From: Anaeropeptidivorans aminofermentans
GTDB taxonomy: Bacteria > Bacillota > Clostridia > Lachnospirales > UBA5962
Reading direction: 5' to 3'
Assembly: GCF_940670685.1 (NCBI RefSeq)
Contig: NZ_OW711693.1
Span: forward strand, 3,224,001-3,288,000
Length of the DNA stretch: 64,000 nt
Shown in pieces: positions 56,709 through 64,000 of the stretch (within the stretch, counting starts at the first letter, position 1; each line of letters opens with the position of its first letter). The notes below the pieces were generated by a model. It was given only the letters and a program-made list of their open reading frames with translations, was not told where the DNA came from and searched no databases. The position numbers were made by a program, and so were the translations under genes.

Positions 56709-57856
56709 TTATGGCCTTGCCGGAACAATATGAGCCTGACCCTTGCTATCATAGTGTATTATACCTTTCGTTGTATCTGTGTAAGTTCCGGTGGCTTCAT
56801 CATAATATTGACCTATCATCTTTCCAAAATCTATGCGTTCTTTAGTAGCCCCGACTAGTTGCCCTGTTCCCGCATAATCATCAAGTAATTGTTGTGGATT
56901 TTCTGATAATATACTTCTAGGTTTTCCTTTGGCAACTTCTTGATTATAATTATTTGTTCCGGGTATATGTTTGTCTTGTTGCCCTTTATTGACTTTAATA
57001 CCGTTTGGATTTGCCTTACTCCCCGCGCCCTCAGTGCCTTTACCATCTCTAATCCCGATTGCATTCGCCGCTTCCAGGGCCTTATTATTACTTACATAGA
57101 ACTCTTTTATCTCTTTGCCATATTCAGCGCCTTGAAGAAATTCTTCTTTAAAATATTTATCGACTTCTTCCATTTTTTGAAGAGCATTGAATGCATTGCT
57201 GCTTTTTGCCGCAAAGTTTAGTAAAACAAGATTAAGGTAGTAACAAAAACCTATTTTTCATAAACGTCTTAAAATATAGAATCACTATTTTAAGCCATTC
57301 AAAATATACGGTTTTTGTTCCACCAATGCATTGTTTTGCTATGGTTCGTAACGCTTGATAAGCCTTCCACCGTTAGGCCTGTAATAATATCTCCTACGGA
57401 AGTTCCCATTCGGATTGTATTATAGGTGGCGATAACCCATCCTTTATCCTTACTGCTCAGCTTCTTTTCGTAGGGTCCGAAATTTACTTTGCTCCATTCG
57501 TCATGGGATTCTAATATATCGTATACAGCAAGCCTCTCCTCTATATCAGGCAGTATTTTAAACATATCATAGTTCAAAAGAAAGTCCATTTTCTGAACTG
57601 CCGCATCCGTAAGGGGCTCTTTCTCAAACATCTGCTCCACTATAAGCTTGTCTGCATATCTTCTGTAGAGTTCTTCCGTATATTCGGGGGCTTTTTTTAA
57701 TTCCTTTCTTATTTCTTCTTTGCTTATATAGGTTTTCGTAGGATTATAGAAGAAGAATAAGTCTTCTGCCGAAAGCATCTCTTTAAGAAAACTTATAAGT
57801 TCTTTTTTGCTTAGAAGAGGTTCTTTGACCTTGCTGTTTTTATCCTGTGAAACCAA
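56709..57856 (-). pseudogene. Complete pre-toxin plus type-50-like toxin, split by a MITE
   Basis: The best-preserved long gene of the array. The N-terminal part (57856 down to about 57342) reads LVSQDKNSKVKEPLLSKKE, then LLNYDMFKILPDIEERLAVYD, FGPYEKKLSSKDKGW and MGTSVGDIITGLTVEGLSSVTN. It starts with a TTG behind a GGGGG run. A 123-bp MITE then ends the frame. The remainder continues with the linker, IGIRDGKGTEG, and a toxin domain (GQQDKHIPGTNNYNQEVAKG, LLDDYAGTGQLVGATKERIDFG, TTKGIIHYDSKGQAHIVPARP) that matches polymorphic toxin type 50 as I recall it. No secretion signal is visible. Confidence 0.75.
57219..57341. mobile_element. Family C MITE-like element in the pre-toxin segment, copy 2
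   Basis: Same 123-bp element and same insertion point as the copies at 56180 and 62057. Confidence 0.85.
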
Positions 57857-57867
57857 AGCCCCCTTTC

Positions 57868-58125
57868 TTAAAGATTTATACTACGGCAACATCAATCCAA
57901 ACGAAAAACCATTCATCAGATTCAGAATATAGTAAAGACATCAAAATTGTGTTCGGAATAGAGGAAAAATTACTCACTCTCTTGAATGACACAGAGAAAG
58001 AATTATTTCAGACTTTTTCAAATGCCCACGGAAATATGAACCGGGTTGCTGTAGCTGACGGTTTTGTGGACGGATTCTGTTTGGGAATGCGGATTTCCGT
58101 CAAAGTCCTGGAGAAGCAATTTTAG
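57868..58125 (+). pseudogene. DUF6809-like small gene, frameshifted remnant 2
   Basis: The same one-base shift (PFI then DSEYSKD) as remnant 1, followed by a frame ending VDGFCLGMRISVKVLEKQF. It lies head-to-head with the start of the pre-toxin gene. Confidence 0.55.
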
Positions 58126-58129
58126 GAAG

Positions 58130-58166
58130 AACACAAAAAGCCTACGAAACCTAGGCTTTTTGTGTT
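58130..58166. terminator. Bidirectional terminator after cassette 4
   Basis: AACACAAAAAGCCTA pairs perfectly with TAGGCTTTTTGTGTT. Confidence 0.8.
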
Positions 58167-58220
58167 GAATAAATAGCTAAACAGCAACAAGTCTAACATA
58201 TGATAAATGTAGAGTTTAGG

Positions 58221-58607
58221 CTATTCTTCACCTTCTACCCATACCTCTTCACATTTTACAGTTAACCACCTAGGATTATCATCGATTGTTTTTATGCTAA
58301 CTTCAAATAATCCATTATTGCTCTTAGCTAAACAATGTGTGATTGTGTACCAGCTAAAAACGTATGATTGTAGCTCGATTTTTGGTATGTCACTAAAAAC
58401 TTGGGGCATATTAAATGCTGCTTCTCTACAGTTTTTAAAGCGTATTGTTAACTCTCTGTTCTTATTTCTGCCATCTTGAGTATCCCAATAATAATCAACT
58501 GCAACCAGTAAATCTAGCATATTAGAATCCCAATTAATACTGTTCACAATACTATCTGTAAAATCAAAATTGCTATTAAAAACGTCAAAATCCTTTGTAA
58601 GTATCAA
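58221..58607 (-). CDS. Putative immunity protein of cassette 4
   Basis: A 128-residue acidic protein (LTKDFDVFNSNFDFTDSIV, LLVAVDYYWDTQDGRNKNREL, ending EEVWVEGEE). The start is TTG behind GAGGTGAT, 11 bases after the toxin stop. It resembles small immunity proteins of beta-rich type but I cannot name the family. Confidence 0.65.
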   Translation of the reverse strand: MILTKDFDVFNSNFDFTDSIVNSINWDSNMLDLLVAVDYYWDTQDGRNKNRELTIRFKNCREAAFNMPQVFSDIPKIELQSYVFSWYTITHCLAKSNNGLFEVSIKTIDDNPRWLTVKCEEVWVEGEE

Positions 58608-58618
58608 ACTATCACCTC

Positions 58619-59465
58619 TTATTGTCCGAAATAAAAATGGGTTAAATCTCTTAATTCTTGTTTAGTAGCATTGCTTGGGAATAATCCGTTATTATCTAAA
58701 TAGCCGCCACCTTTGTTTTGAACTCTAAAATACGGAGTACCCTCCCCTGGAGTTGCATGGATTCTTACTTTTGTTCCGGTTGCTGGGTCAGTAAGAATTG
58801 TTGCAGGCCCACTTTTGCCTCCGCCTGCTTCAACTGTTTTTGTCCATCCGGAGTTTTCAAGACTATTGATTAATTCGTTTGGTTTAGCATTTTTTCCTAT
58901 ACTGTTAAAGTCCTTGCCCGTCCATTTTACGTTCCCCGTGCCCTCAGTGCCTTTACCATCTCTAATCCCAATTGCATTCGCCCCTTCCAGGGCCTTATTA
59001 TTACTTACATAGAACTCTTTTATCTCTTTGCCATATTCAGTGCCTTGAAGGAATTCTTCTTTAAAATATTTATCGACTTCTTCCATTTTTTGAAGAGCAT
59101 TGAATGCATTGCTGCTTTTTGCCGCAAAGTAATTTGTAACGCTTGATAAGCCTTCCACCGTTAGGCCTGTAATAATATCTCCTACGGAAGTTCCCATTCG
59201 GATTGTATTATAGGCGGCGATAATCCATCCTTTATCCTTACTGCTCAGCTTCTTTTCGTAGGGTCCGAAATTTACTTTGCTCCATTCGTCATGGGATTCT
59301 AATATATCGTATACAGCAAGCCTCTCCTCTATATCAGGCAGTATTTTAAACATATCATAGTTCAAAAGAAAGTCCATTTTCTGAACTGCCGCATCCGTAA
59401 GGGGCTCTTTCTCAAACATCTGCTCCACTATAAGCTTGTCTGCATATCTTCTGTAGAGTTTTCCC
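58619..59465 (-). CDS. Toxin cassette 4, truncated pre-toxin plus toxin domain
   Basis: The longest uninterrupted cassette without a MITE. It enters mid pre-toxin (LYRRYADKLIVEQMFEKEP), runs through MGTSVGDIITG and the junction IGIRDGKGTEGTG, and ends in a toxin domain of about 105 residues (GKDFNSIGKNAKPNELINSLE, GPATILTDPATGTKVRIHATP, LFPSNATKQELRDLTHFYFGQ). The family is not recognised; the ELINSLENSGW start faintly recalls HicA-type RNases. No ribosome site precedes the first possible start (GTG, 59428). The 5' end has been cut by a DUF6809 remnant. Confidence 0.65.
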
Positions 59466-59661
59466 GAGGCAAAGACATCAAGATTATGTTCGAAATAGAA
59501 GAAAAATTACTCACTCCTTGAATGACACAGAAAAAGAATTGTTTCAAGCTTTTTCAGATGCTCGCGGCAACATAAGCCGAATCGCAATAGCTGATGGTTT
59601 TGTGGATGGGTTTTTGTGCCGGAATGAGAATTGCTATTGATGTTATGTTGAAACAATTCTA
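59466..59661 (+). pseudogene. DUF6809-like remnant 3
   Basis: Starts at the AAAGACATCAA point shared by remnants 3 and 4 and carries further frame changes (after KLLT and near VDGF). It lies between cassettes 3 and 4. Confidence 0.5.
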
Positions 59662-59668
59662 AACAATA

Positions 59669-59700
59669 CAGAAAAAGCCTAAGATTTAGGCTTTTTCTGT
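59669..59700. terminator. Bidirectional terminator after the barstar gene
   Basis: CAGAAAAAGCCTAA pairs perfectly with TTAGGCTTTTTCTG around GAT. Confidence 0.8.
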
Positions 59701-59711
59701 TGAATAAATAT

Positions 59712-60116
59712 TTAATCAACAAGATAAACATTAAAAGGCTTGGATTTCCCTCCCACAACACACCGCTCTACTTCCTCTTGCCAAAATGGAAGTACTGTTT
59801 CTTTAAGGCTATCCATAACTATTGCCTTTATTCTTGCATCTTTTGATAAAAATTGGCTATAGCTATAAATAATTAAAGTATATCCGTCGCTGTCAAGCCA
59901 ACTTAAATCTCGAATCCAATCTAAATACCTGTCGATACTGTCAATACAAGTGGTTGGAAATTTCATTTTTTCCTCAATTTTTAAAATATAATCATTCCAG
60001 GATTGAACATCTACGCCGTTTATTTCTACAAGGTATGTTAACGGTTTCTTTTTTATCTCTTGAACTATCTTTACTATCTCTGCTTGATTGATATGAAAAA
60101 TCTTGTTTTCAAACAT
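59712..60116 (-). CDS. Barstar-family immunity protein
   Basis: A 134-residue inhibitor of the barnase-like RNase encoded just upstream. The barstar core is visible: a strand and first helix (TYLVEINGVDVQSWNDYILKIEE), the loop and helix that in barstar fill the RNase active site (FPTTCIDSIDRYLDWIRDLSWL), then DGYTLIIYSYSQFL. TAGGAGT precedes the ATG, 11 bases after the toxin stop. Confidence 0.85.
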   Translation of the reverse strand: MFENKIFHINQAEIVKIVQEIKKKPLTYLVEINGVDVQSWNDYILKIEEKMKFPTTCIDSIDRYLDWIRDLSWLDSDGYTLIIYSYSQFLSKDARIKAIVMDSLKETVLPFWQEEVERCVVGGKSKPFNVYLVD

Positions 60117-60127
60117 AAATTCAACTC

Positions 60128-60706
60128 CTATTTAATTTTTATGAATGTGCTGTAATGGTCACTTGTGTAATAAATTGATCCATCACTTCCAGTCAAAAAT
60201 CTCTGTGCATCTCTGGTAGCTCCCGGAATATAATTATTTACATCAAATTCTTTATAAGTTATTGGATTCCCTGCGCTATTCGTTGTTGGGAGTTTAGAAT
60301 CAAAGTTATTATACTTTGATCCAGCAGCTGTGCCTTGTGTTTGCCCGCTAAAATTTCCCTTCCAACCATTTTTCTCATATCCATTATATGCTTTTTGAGC
60401 ATTGTCAGGTAGATCATCATAACTTCCATTTTTGATTACGTTCCCCGCGCCCTCAGGCCCTTTACCATCTCTAATCCCGATTGCATTCGCCGCTTCCAGG
60501 GCCTTATTATTACTTACATAGAACACTTTTATCTCTTTGCCATATTCAGCGCCTTGAAGAAATTCTTCTTTAAAATATTTATCGACTTCTTCCATTTTTT
60601 GAAGAGCATTGAATGCATTGCTGCTTTTTGCCGCAAAGTAATTTGTAACGCTTGATAAGCCTTCCACCGTTAGGCCTGTAATAATATCTCCTACGGAAGT
60701 TCCCAT
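60128..60706 (-). CDS. Toxin cassette 3, barnase-like ribonuclease domain
   Basis: 192 residues from the first in-frame ATG. Residues 1-85 are the shared pre-toxin segment and linker to IGIRDGKGPEG; about 95-192 form a microbial RNase (barnase/RNase N1) domain. Catalytic residues fit barnase: E153 in YKEFDVN, R165 and R169 in GATRDAQRF, H184 in SDHYSTFIKIK. The spacing matches barnase E73, R83, R87 and H102. Upstream (60707-60983) the pre-toxin frame continues but has a 4-base deletion after ESH, so the full N-terminus is lost. No ribosome site precedes the ATG. Confidence 0.88.
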   Translation of the reverse strand: MGTSVGDIITGLTVEGLSSVTNYFAAKSSNAFNALQKMEEVDKYFKEEFLQGAEYGKEIKVFYVSNNKALEAANAIGIRDGKGPEGAGNVIKNGSYDDLPDNAQKAYNGYEKNGWKGNFSGQTQGTAAGSKYNNFDSKLPTTNSAGNPITYKEFDVNNYIPGATRDAQRFLTGSDGSIYYTSDHYSTFIKIK

Positions 60707-60983
60707 TCGGATTGTATTATAGGCGGCGATAATCCAGCCTTTATCCTTACTGCTCAGCTTCTTTTCGTAAGGTCCGAAATTTACTTTGCTCCATTGTGAG
60801 ATTCTAAAATATCGTATACAGCAAGCCTCTCCTCTATATCAGGCAGTATTTTAAACATATCATAGTTCAAAAGAAAGTCCATTTTCTGAACTGCCGCATC
60901 CGTAAGGGGCTCTTTCTCAAACATCTGCTCCACTATAAGCTTGTCCGCATATCTTCTGTAGAGTTCTTCCGAGGCAAAGACAT
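60707..60983 (-). pseudogene. Pre-toxin N-terminal fragment of cassette 3
   Basis: Reads EELYRRYADKLIVEQMFEKEP to LAVYDILESH, then a 4-base deletion shifts the frame before WSKVNFGPYEKK. It begins at the junction with a DUF6809 remnant. Confidence 0.75.
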
Positions 60984-61167
60984 CAAAATTGTGTTCGGAA
61001 TAGAGGAAAAATTACTCGCTCTCTTGAATGACACAGAGAAAGAATTATTTCAAACTTTTTCAGATGCCCATGGCAATATGAGCCGAATTGCCATAGCTGA
61101 TAGCTTGGTGGATGGTTTCTGTTTGGCAATGAGAATTACTATTGAAGTCATGGGAAAACATAATTAA
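60984..61167 (+). pseudogene. DUF6809-like remnant 4
   Basis: Runs from the GACATCAAAATTGTG point to the stop after IEVMGKHN; nearly identical to the end of remnant 1. Confidence 0.5.
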
Positions 61168-61223
61168 GGTAAATACAGCGCAATCTCCCTTGTTTACAAA
61201 TTGCACTTTATAATTGGAAATAT

Positions 61224-61571
61224 TTATGAAACTTCCTCTATAATCTTTTTTGAACGTTTACCAAGTAATTCTGTCAAATAAGTCCTTTCTTTGAAGAGAT
61301 ATGCTGTGCTTTCAAAAACACTCAGCGATATTACTTCGTCAACGTATTTGTCATTGAGACATAGTAAATCTTCAATAAAGTTGAAAATATTAGTTATTTC
61401 TTGTCTATCATTTTGTAAAATGCACTCTACTAGATAAGGCGTAAGGACATCACCAAATACAGTATGAGAACCCGTACTATCACCCTCTTGCCAGCTAATC
61501 TCGTCATCATATCTTTCACGAAGTTTTGGCAAATGTTCTATTAATTTTTTGTTAAGATCATCGCTTTTCAA
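61224..61571 (-). CDS. Immunity protein, DUF7674-like (copy 2)
   Basis: Identical in protein sequence to 54276-54623, with the same TTG start behind GGAGG and directly abutting the toxin stop. Confidence 0.7.
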   Translation of the reverse strand: MKSDDLNKKLIEHLPKLRERYDDEISWQEGDSTGSHTVFGDVLTPYLVECILQNDRQEITNIFNFIEDLLCLNDKYVDEVISLSVFESTAYLFKERTYLTELLGKRSKKIIEEVS

Positions 61572-62056
61572 TTAATTTCCTCCTAACGCATTTTTTAAAT
61601 CATTTAAAAGCTTAGTGGCAATATCCAAATCACTTTGATTGAGAGGTTGTTTATTGATAATATTTTCAAGATTGCTCACTCTTTCCATCGCTTTGCGTAT
61701 ATGTGATTTGCCTCCAACCAATTCACCTGTAGATAGTTCATGTCGTACAGCATCTGCTAATCCGCCATCTCCTGTTTTAGCACCTGGTCTATAAGTTTCA
61801 TTAATGGCATTCTTTAGTTTGTCATTTTGTGCTGAGTTTAACAGCTTATCTCTTATACTCCCCGTGCCCTAGTGCCTTTACCATCTCTAATCCCGATTGC
61901 ATTCGCCGTTTCCAGGGCCTTATTATTACTTACATAGAACTCTTTTATCTCTTTGCCATATTCAGCGCCTTGAAGGAATTCTTCTTTAAAATATTTATCG
62001 ACTTCTTCCATTTTTTGAAGAGCATTGAATGCATTGCTGCTTTTTGCCGTAAAGTT
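61572..62056 (-). pseudogene. Toxin cassette 2, frameshifted C-terminus (copy 2)
   Basis: Carries the same one-base deletion after DGKGT as copy 1 (54624-55128). The upstream pre-toxin frame is additionally broken by a MITE at 62057. Small substitutions, for example ACA to AAA in the TTGDGG region, distinguish the copies. Confidence 0.75.
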
Positions 62057-62179
62057 TAGTAAAACAAGATTAAGGTAGTAACAAAAACCTATTTTTCATA
62101 AACGTCTTAAAATATAGAATCACTATTTTAAGCCATTCAAAATATACGGTTTTTGTTACACCAATGCATTGTTTTGCTA
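62057..62179. mobile_element. Family C MITE-like element in the pre-toxin segment, copy 3
   Basis: Same 123-bp element at the same site; downstream of it lies a different toxin domain from that behind the copy at 56180. Confidence 0.85.
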
Positions 62180-62264
62180 TGGTTCATAACGCTTAATAAG
62201 CCTTCCACCGTTAGGCCTGTAATAATATCTCCTACGGAAGTTCCCATTCGGATTGTATTATAGC
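62180..62264 (-). pseudogene. Pre-toxin fragment (MGTSVGDIITG) of cassette 2
   Basis: Same abrupt start after the immunity stop as at 56303-56387. Confidence 0.7.
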
Positions 62265-62570
62265 CTAATTAGCTTCTCTCCAAATTACACCACCATCATA
62301 CAATTTAATTTCTAATGGTGGATTTTGCATAGATATCTCAATCAAACTACCAACTTCAAAATCTAGCCTCTCGGATGGAGAACCTAATATATTTGATACA
62401 CCAAATACGCAAGAATAAAATTCTTGGTAATCATCATCATCCATATCCAATCCATTGTCTGTTTCAAAAATTGTATCAATTTCACCCTCTATTTCTAAAT
62501 TATTTTGCCATTTGATAATAAGCTTTGTCCCATTTGGGTACTTATTTATAGCTTTTATTAGTTCGTCCAT
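62265..62570 (-). CDS. Immunity protein for type-50-like toxin (copy 2)
   Basis: Identical to the protein encoded at 56388-56693, with the same internal GGAGG site and ATG. Confidence 0.7.
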   Translation of the reverse strand: MDELIKAINKYPNGTKLIIKWQNNLEIEGEIDTIFETDNGLDMDDDDYQEFYSCVFGVSNILGSPSERLDFEVGSLIEISMQNPPLEIKLYDGGVIWREAN

Positions 62571-62585
62571 GTCTTTAACCTCCAT

Positions 62586-63292
62586 TTATGGCCTTGCCGG
62601 AACAATATGAGCCTGACCCTTGCTATCATAGTGTATTATACCTTTCGTTGTATCTGTGTAAGTTCCGGTGGCTTCATCATAATATTGACCTATCATCTTT
62701 CCAAAATCTATGCGTTCTTTAGTAGCCCCGACTAGTTGCCCTGTTCCCGCATAATCATCAAGTAATTGTTGTGGATTTTCTGATAATATACTTCTAGGTT
62801 TTCCTTTGGCAACTTCTTGATTATAATTATTTGTTCCGGGTATATGTTTGTCTTGTTGCCCTTTATTGACTTTAATACCGTTTGGATTTGCCTTACTCCC
62901 CGTGCCCTCAGGCCCCTTACCATCTCTAATCCCAATTGCATTCGCCCCTTCCAGGGCCTTATTATTACTTACATAGAACTCTTTTATCTCTTTGCTATAT
63001 TGAGCGCCTTGAAGAAATTCTTCTTTAAAATATTTATCGACTTCTTCCATTTTTTGAAGAGCATTGAATGCATTGCTGCTTTTTGCCGCAAAGTAATTTG
63101 TAACGCTTGATAAGCCTTCCACCGTTAGGCCTGTAATAATATCTCCTACGGAAGTTCCCATTCGGATTGTATTATAGGTGGCGATAATCCAGCCTTTATC
63201 CTTACTGCTCAGCTTCTTTTCGTAGGGTCCGAAATTTACTTTGCTCCATTCCCTGTGAGATTCTAAAATATCGTATACAGCAAGCTATCCTC
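62586..63292 (-). CDS. Toxin cassette 1, truncated pre-toxin plus type-50-like toxin
   Basis: Open from LAVYDILESHREWSKVNFG through MGTSVGDIITG (first ATG ends at 63161, 191 residues from there) and the junction IGIRDGKGPEGTG to the type-50-like domain ending GIIHYDSKGQAHIVPARP. Unlike its partner at 56709-57856 it has no MITE, but it lacks the first 100 residues of the pre-toxin and any ribosome site. A TAG stop lies just upstream. Confidence 0.75.
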
Positions 63293-63294
63293 AG

Positions 63295-63374
63295 TCTCTA
63301 TAGCAGACGGTTTTGTGGACGGTTTCTGTTCAGGAATGAAAATATCGCTTGAAGTATTACAGACGACGAAATAA
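63295..63374 (+). pseudogene. DUF6809-like remnant 5
   Basis: Only the 3' end is left (VSIADGFVDGFCSGMKISLEVLQTTK), joined directly to the cut pre-toxin of cassette 1. Confidence 0.5.
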
Positions 63375-63415
63375 AAGCAAGAGAAACGCTCCTAAAAGGA
63401 GTTTTTCTCTTGCTT
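63375..63415. terminator. Bidirectional terminator after cassette 0
   Basis: AAGCAAGAGAAA pairs with TTTCTCTTGCTT and an inner CTCC/GGAG pair. Confidence 0.75.
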
Positions 63416-63428
63416 GAAAACAATGACC

Positions 63429-63758
63429 TTAAGCTATTTCAATTTTTTTGCATATGATTTTTCCACCTAAAGGCCAAGCTGAAATTTGAATAATGAAAAA
63501 TTCCTCCTCTTCCAGAATTTCCACATCTTGTATGAAGTATTTATAATCTAAATCTCCATCGTTTCTTTTGCCCTTACTATAAGTTTTGTCATGTTTTAAG
63601 GAAATTTCAAAACAATTATTAAATTTACATACAACAGTATCTGAACTATTTCCAACAAACGTAATAACGACATTCTCAAACCAATCGTCTATTATAATAC
63701 TTTCTATCGCAGTATCAATGGCTCCAATTTCTATCAATTTCTTCTCTAAATCATGCAT
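63429..63758 (-). CDS. Putative immunity protein of cassette 0
   Basis: A 109-residue protein beginning MHDLEKKLIEIGAIDTAIES, with strands (NVVITFVGNSSDTVVCKFN) and an acidic C-terminal part. GAGGTG precedes its ATG, 26 bases after the toxin stop. The fold looks like small beta-rich immunity proteins. Confidence 0.65.
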   Translation of the reverse strand: MHDLEKKLIEIGAIDTAIESIIIDDWFENVVITFVGNSSDTVVCKFNNCFEISLKHDKTYSKGKRNDGDLDYKYFIQDVEILEEEEFFIIQISAWPLGGKIICKKIEIA

Positions 63759-63784
63759 AAATAAACACCTCGTCTTTCTAAATT

Positions 63785-64000
63785 CTATCTTGGTATATGT
63801 GCATCAATACTATTAGCTGGAACTATGTTTCCGTTAATGTCAAGTGCATTACCGACATCATCAAAAATATGCATATGTGGATATGTAGTAACTTTATCTG
63901 CTGGATCAATCCTAATTCGATAATTTCCACTACTATCCTTTATATGTGTAAATCTACCATCGGGACTGCCACTGTAAGTCCAACCATCAGGTAACGCTTT
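63785..64000 (-). CDS. Toxin C-terminal domain of a further cassette, 5' end outside the window
   Basis: The last 71 residues of a protein entering from the right edge: ALPDGWTYSGSPDGRFTHIK, then YRIRIDPADKVTTYPHMHIF, then ANSIDAHIPR and a TAG at 63785-63787. The histidine-rich RIDP...YPHMH...AHIP pattern recalls a named polymorphic toxin type (perhaps type 24), but I am not sure. An immunity-like gene follows. Confidence 0.6.
   Translation of the reverse strand, partial: KALPDGWTYSGSPDGRFTHIKDSSGNYRIRIDPADKVTTYPHMHIFDDVGNALDINGNIVPANSIDAHIPR

Larger units (their letters stand above)
56180..57200. repeat. Duplicated block 2, left copy (pairs with 62057-63077)
   Basis: Offset 5877. It contains the MITE, a pre-toxin fragment, the type-50 immunity gene (identical protein) and the toxin domain. 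The linker part differs (AEYGKE against AQYSKE, GTEGAG against GPEGTG), showing mosaic exchange. Confidence 0.8.
60978..62048. repeat. Duplicated block 1, right copy (pairs with 54030-55100)
   Basis: Contains the same DUF6809 remnant tail, immunity gene and frameshifted toxin as the left copy. Confidence 0.85.

Noticed and set aside
56940-57221. Plus-strand ORFs of 75-97 codons inside the toxin linkers (also at 54881, 61829 and 62817)
   Set aside because: They are the antisense of the shared linker, recur with it and have no independent coding features.

Overview
The window reads as the chromosome of a low-GC Gram-positive anaerobe, most likely an amino-acid- and peptide-fermenting member of the Clostridia. 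This rests on AT-rich intergenic DNA, strong AGGAGG-type ribosome sites, a methionyl-tRNA synthetase gene behind a T-box, two oligopeptide ABC transporters, split glycine decarboxylase subunits, and an operon resembling component B of glycine/sarcosine/betaine reductase that contains a UGA-encoded selenocysteine. No phage, rRNA, tRNA or CRISPR array was recognised. The genus cannot be fixed from sequence alone.

Layout. 1-6.7 kb: 5' end of a membrane-protein gene leaving the window, then a complete five-gene oligopeptide ABC operon (minus strand). 8.2-10.2 kb: metG and its T-box leader. 10.8-14.1 kb: a three-gene operon of a membrane protein, an M20 amidohydrolase and a short-chain dehydrogenase. 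14.5-18.7 kb: gcvPA-gcvPB followed by an ATP-NAD-kinase-like gene, without gcvT or gcvH. 19-27.6 kb: a MerR regulator, an AbgB-like amidohydrolase, a MocR-type regulator divergent from an ECF S component (probably vitamin B6 related), and an unusual LacI repressor fused to a solute-binding-protein domain. 28-37.6 kb: a LarA-like protein, a creatininase-family hydrolase behind a 40-bp perfect palindrome, a second complete dipeptide/oligopeptide ABC operon and a Nif3-like protein. 39.5-43.4 kb: a DUF438/hemerythrin/PAS protein and a MetNIQ-type transporter.

43.8-52.5 kb is the most interesting metabolic locus. An operon encodes an MFS carrier, a GrdE-like subunit, a GrdB-like selenoprotein read through UGA at 44808-44810, and a CPWC thioredoxin-fold protein. 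Nearby are a second MFS gene and a divergent PucR-family regulator whose own reading frame is crossed by an in-frame UGA. The set looks like a substrate-specific selenoprotein reductase for an unidentified compound.

53.5-64 kb is a polymorphic-toxin cassette array on the minus strand. A shared pre-toxin segment ending in the junction IGIRDGKG is joined to a series of different toxin C-termini, each followed by an immunity gene. One is a clear barnase/barstar pair and two are copies of a type-50-like toxin. Most toxin cassettes lack a proper start, and several are broken by a 123-bp MITE-like insertion or by small deletions, while the immunity genes keep good ribosome sites. The array contains about 1-kb duplications, repeated terminators and decayed copies of a DUF6809-like gene on the other strand.

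Three families of short inverted-repeat elements (about 140, 90 and 97-123 bp) are scattered through the intergenic DNA, together with an 88-bp tandem repeat at 49.0-49.4 kb.
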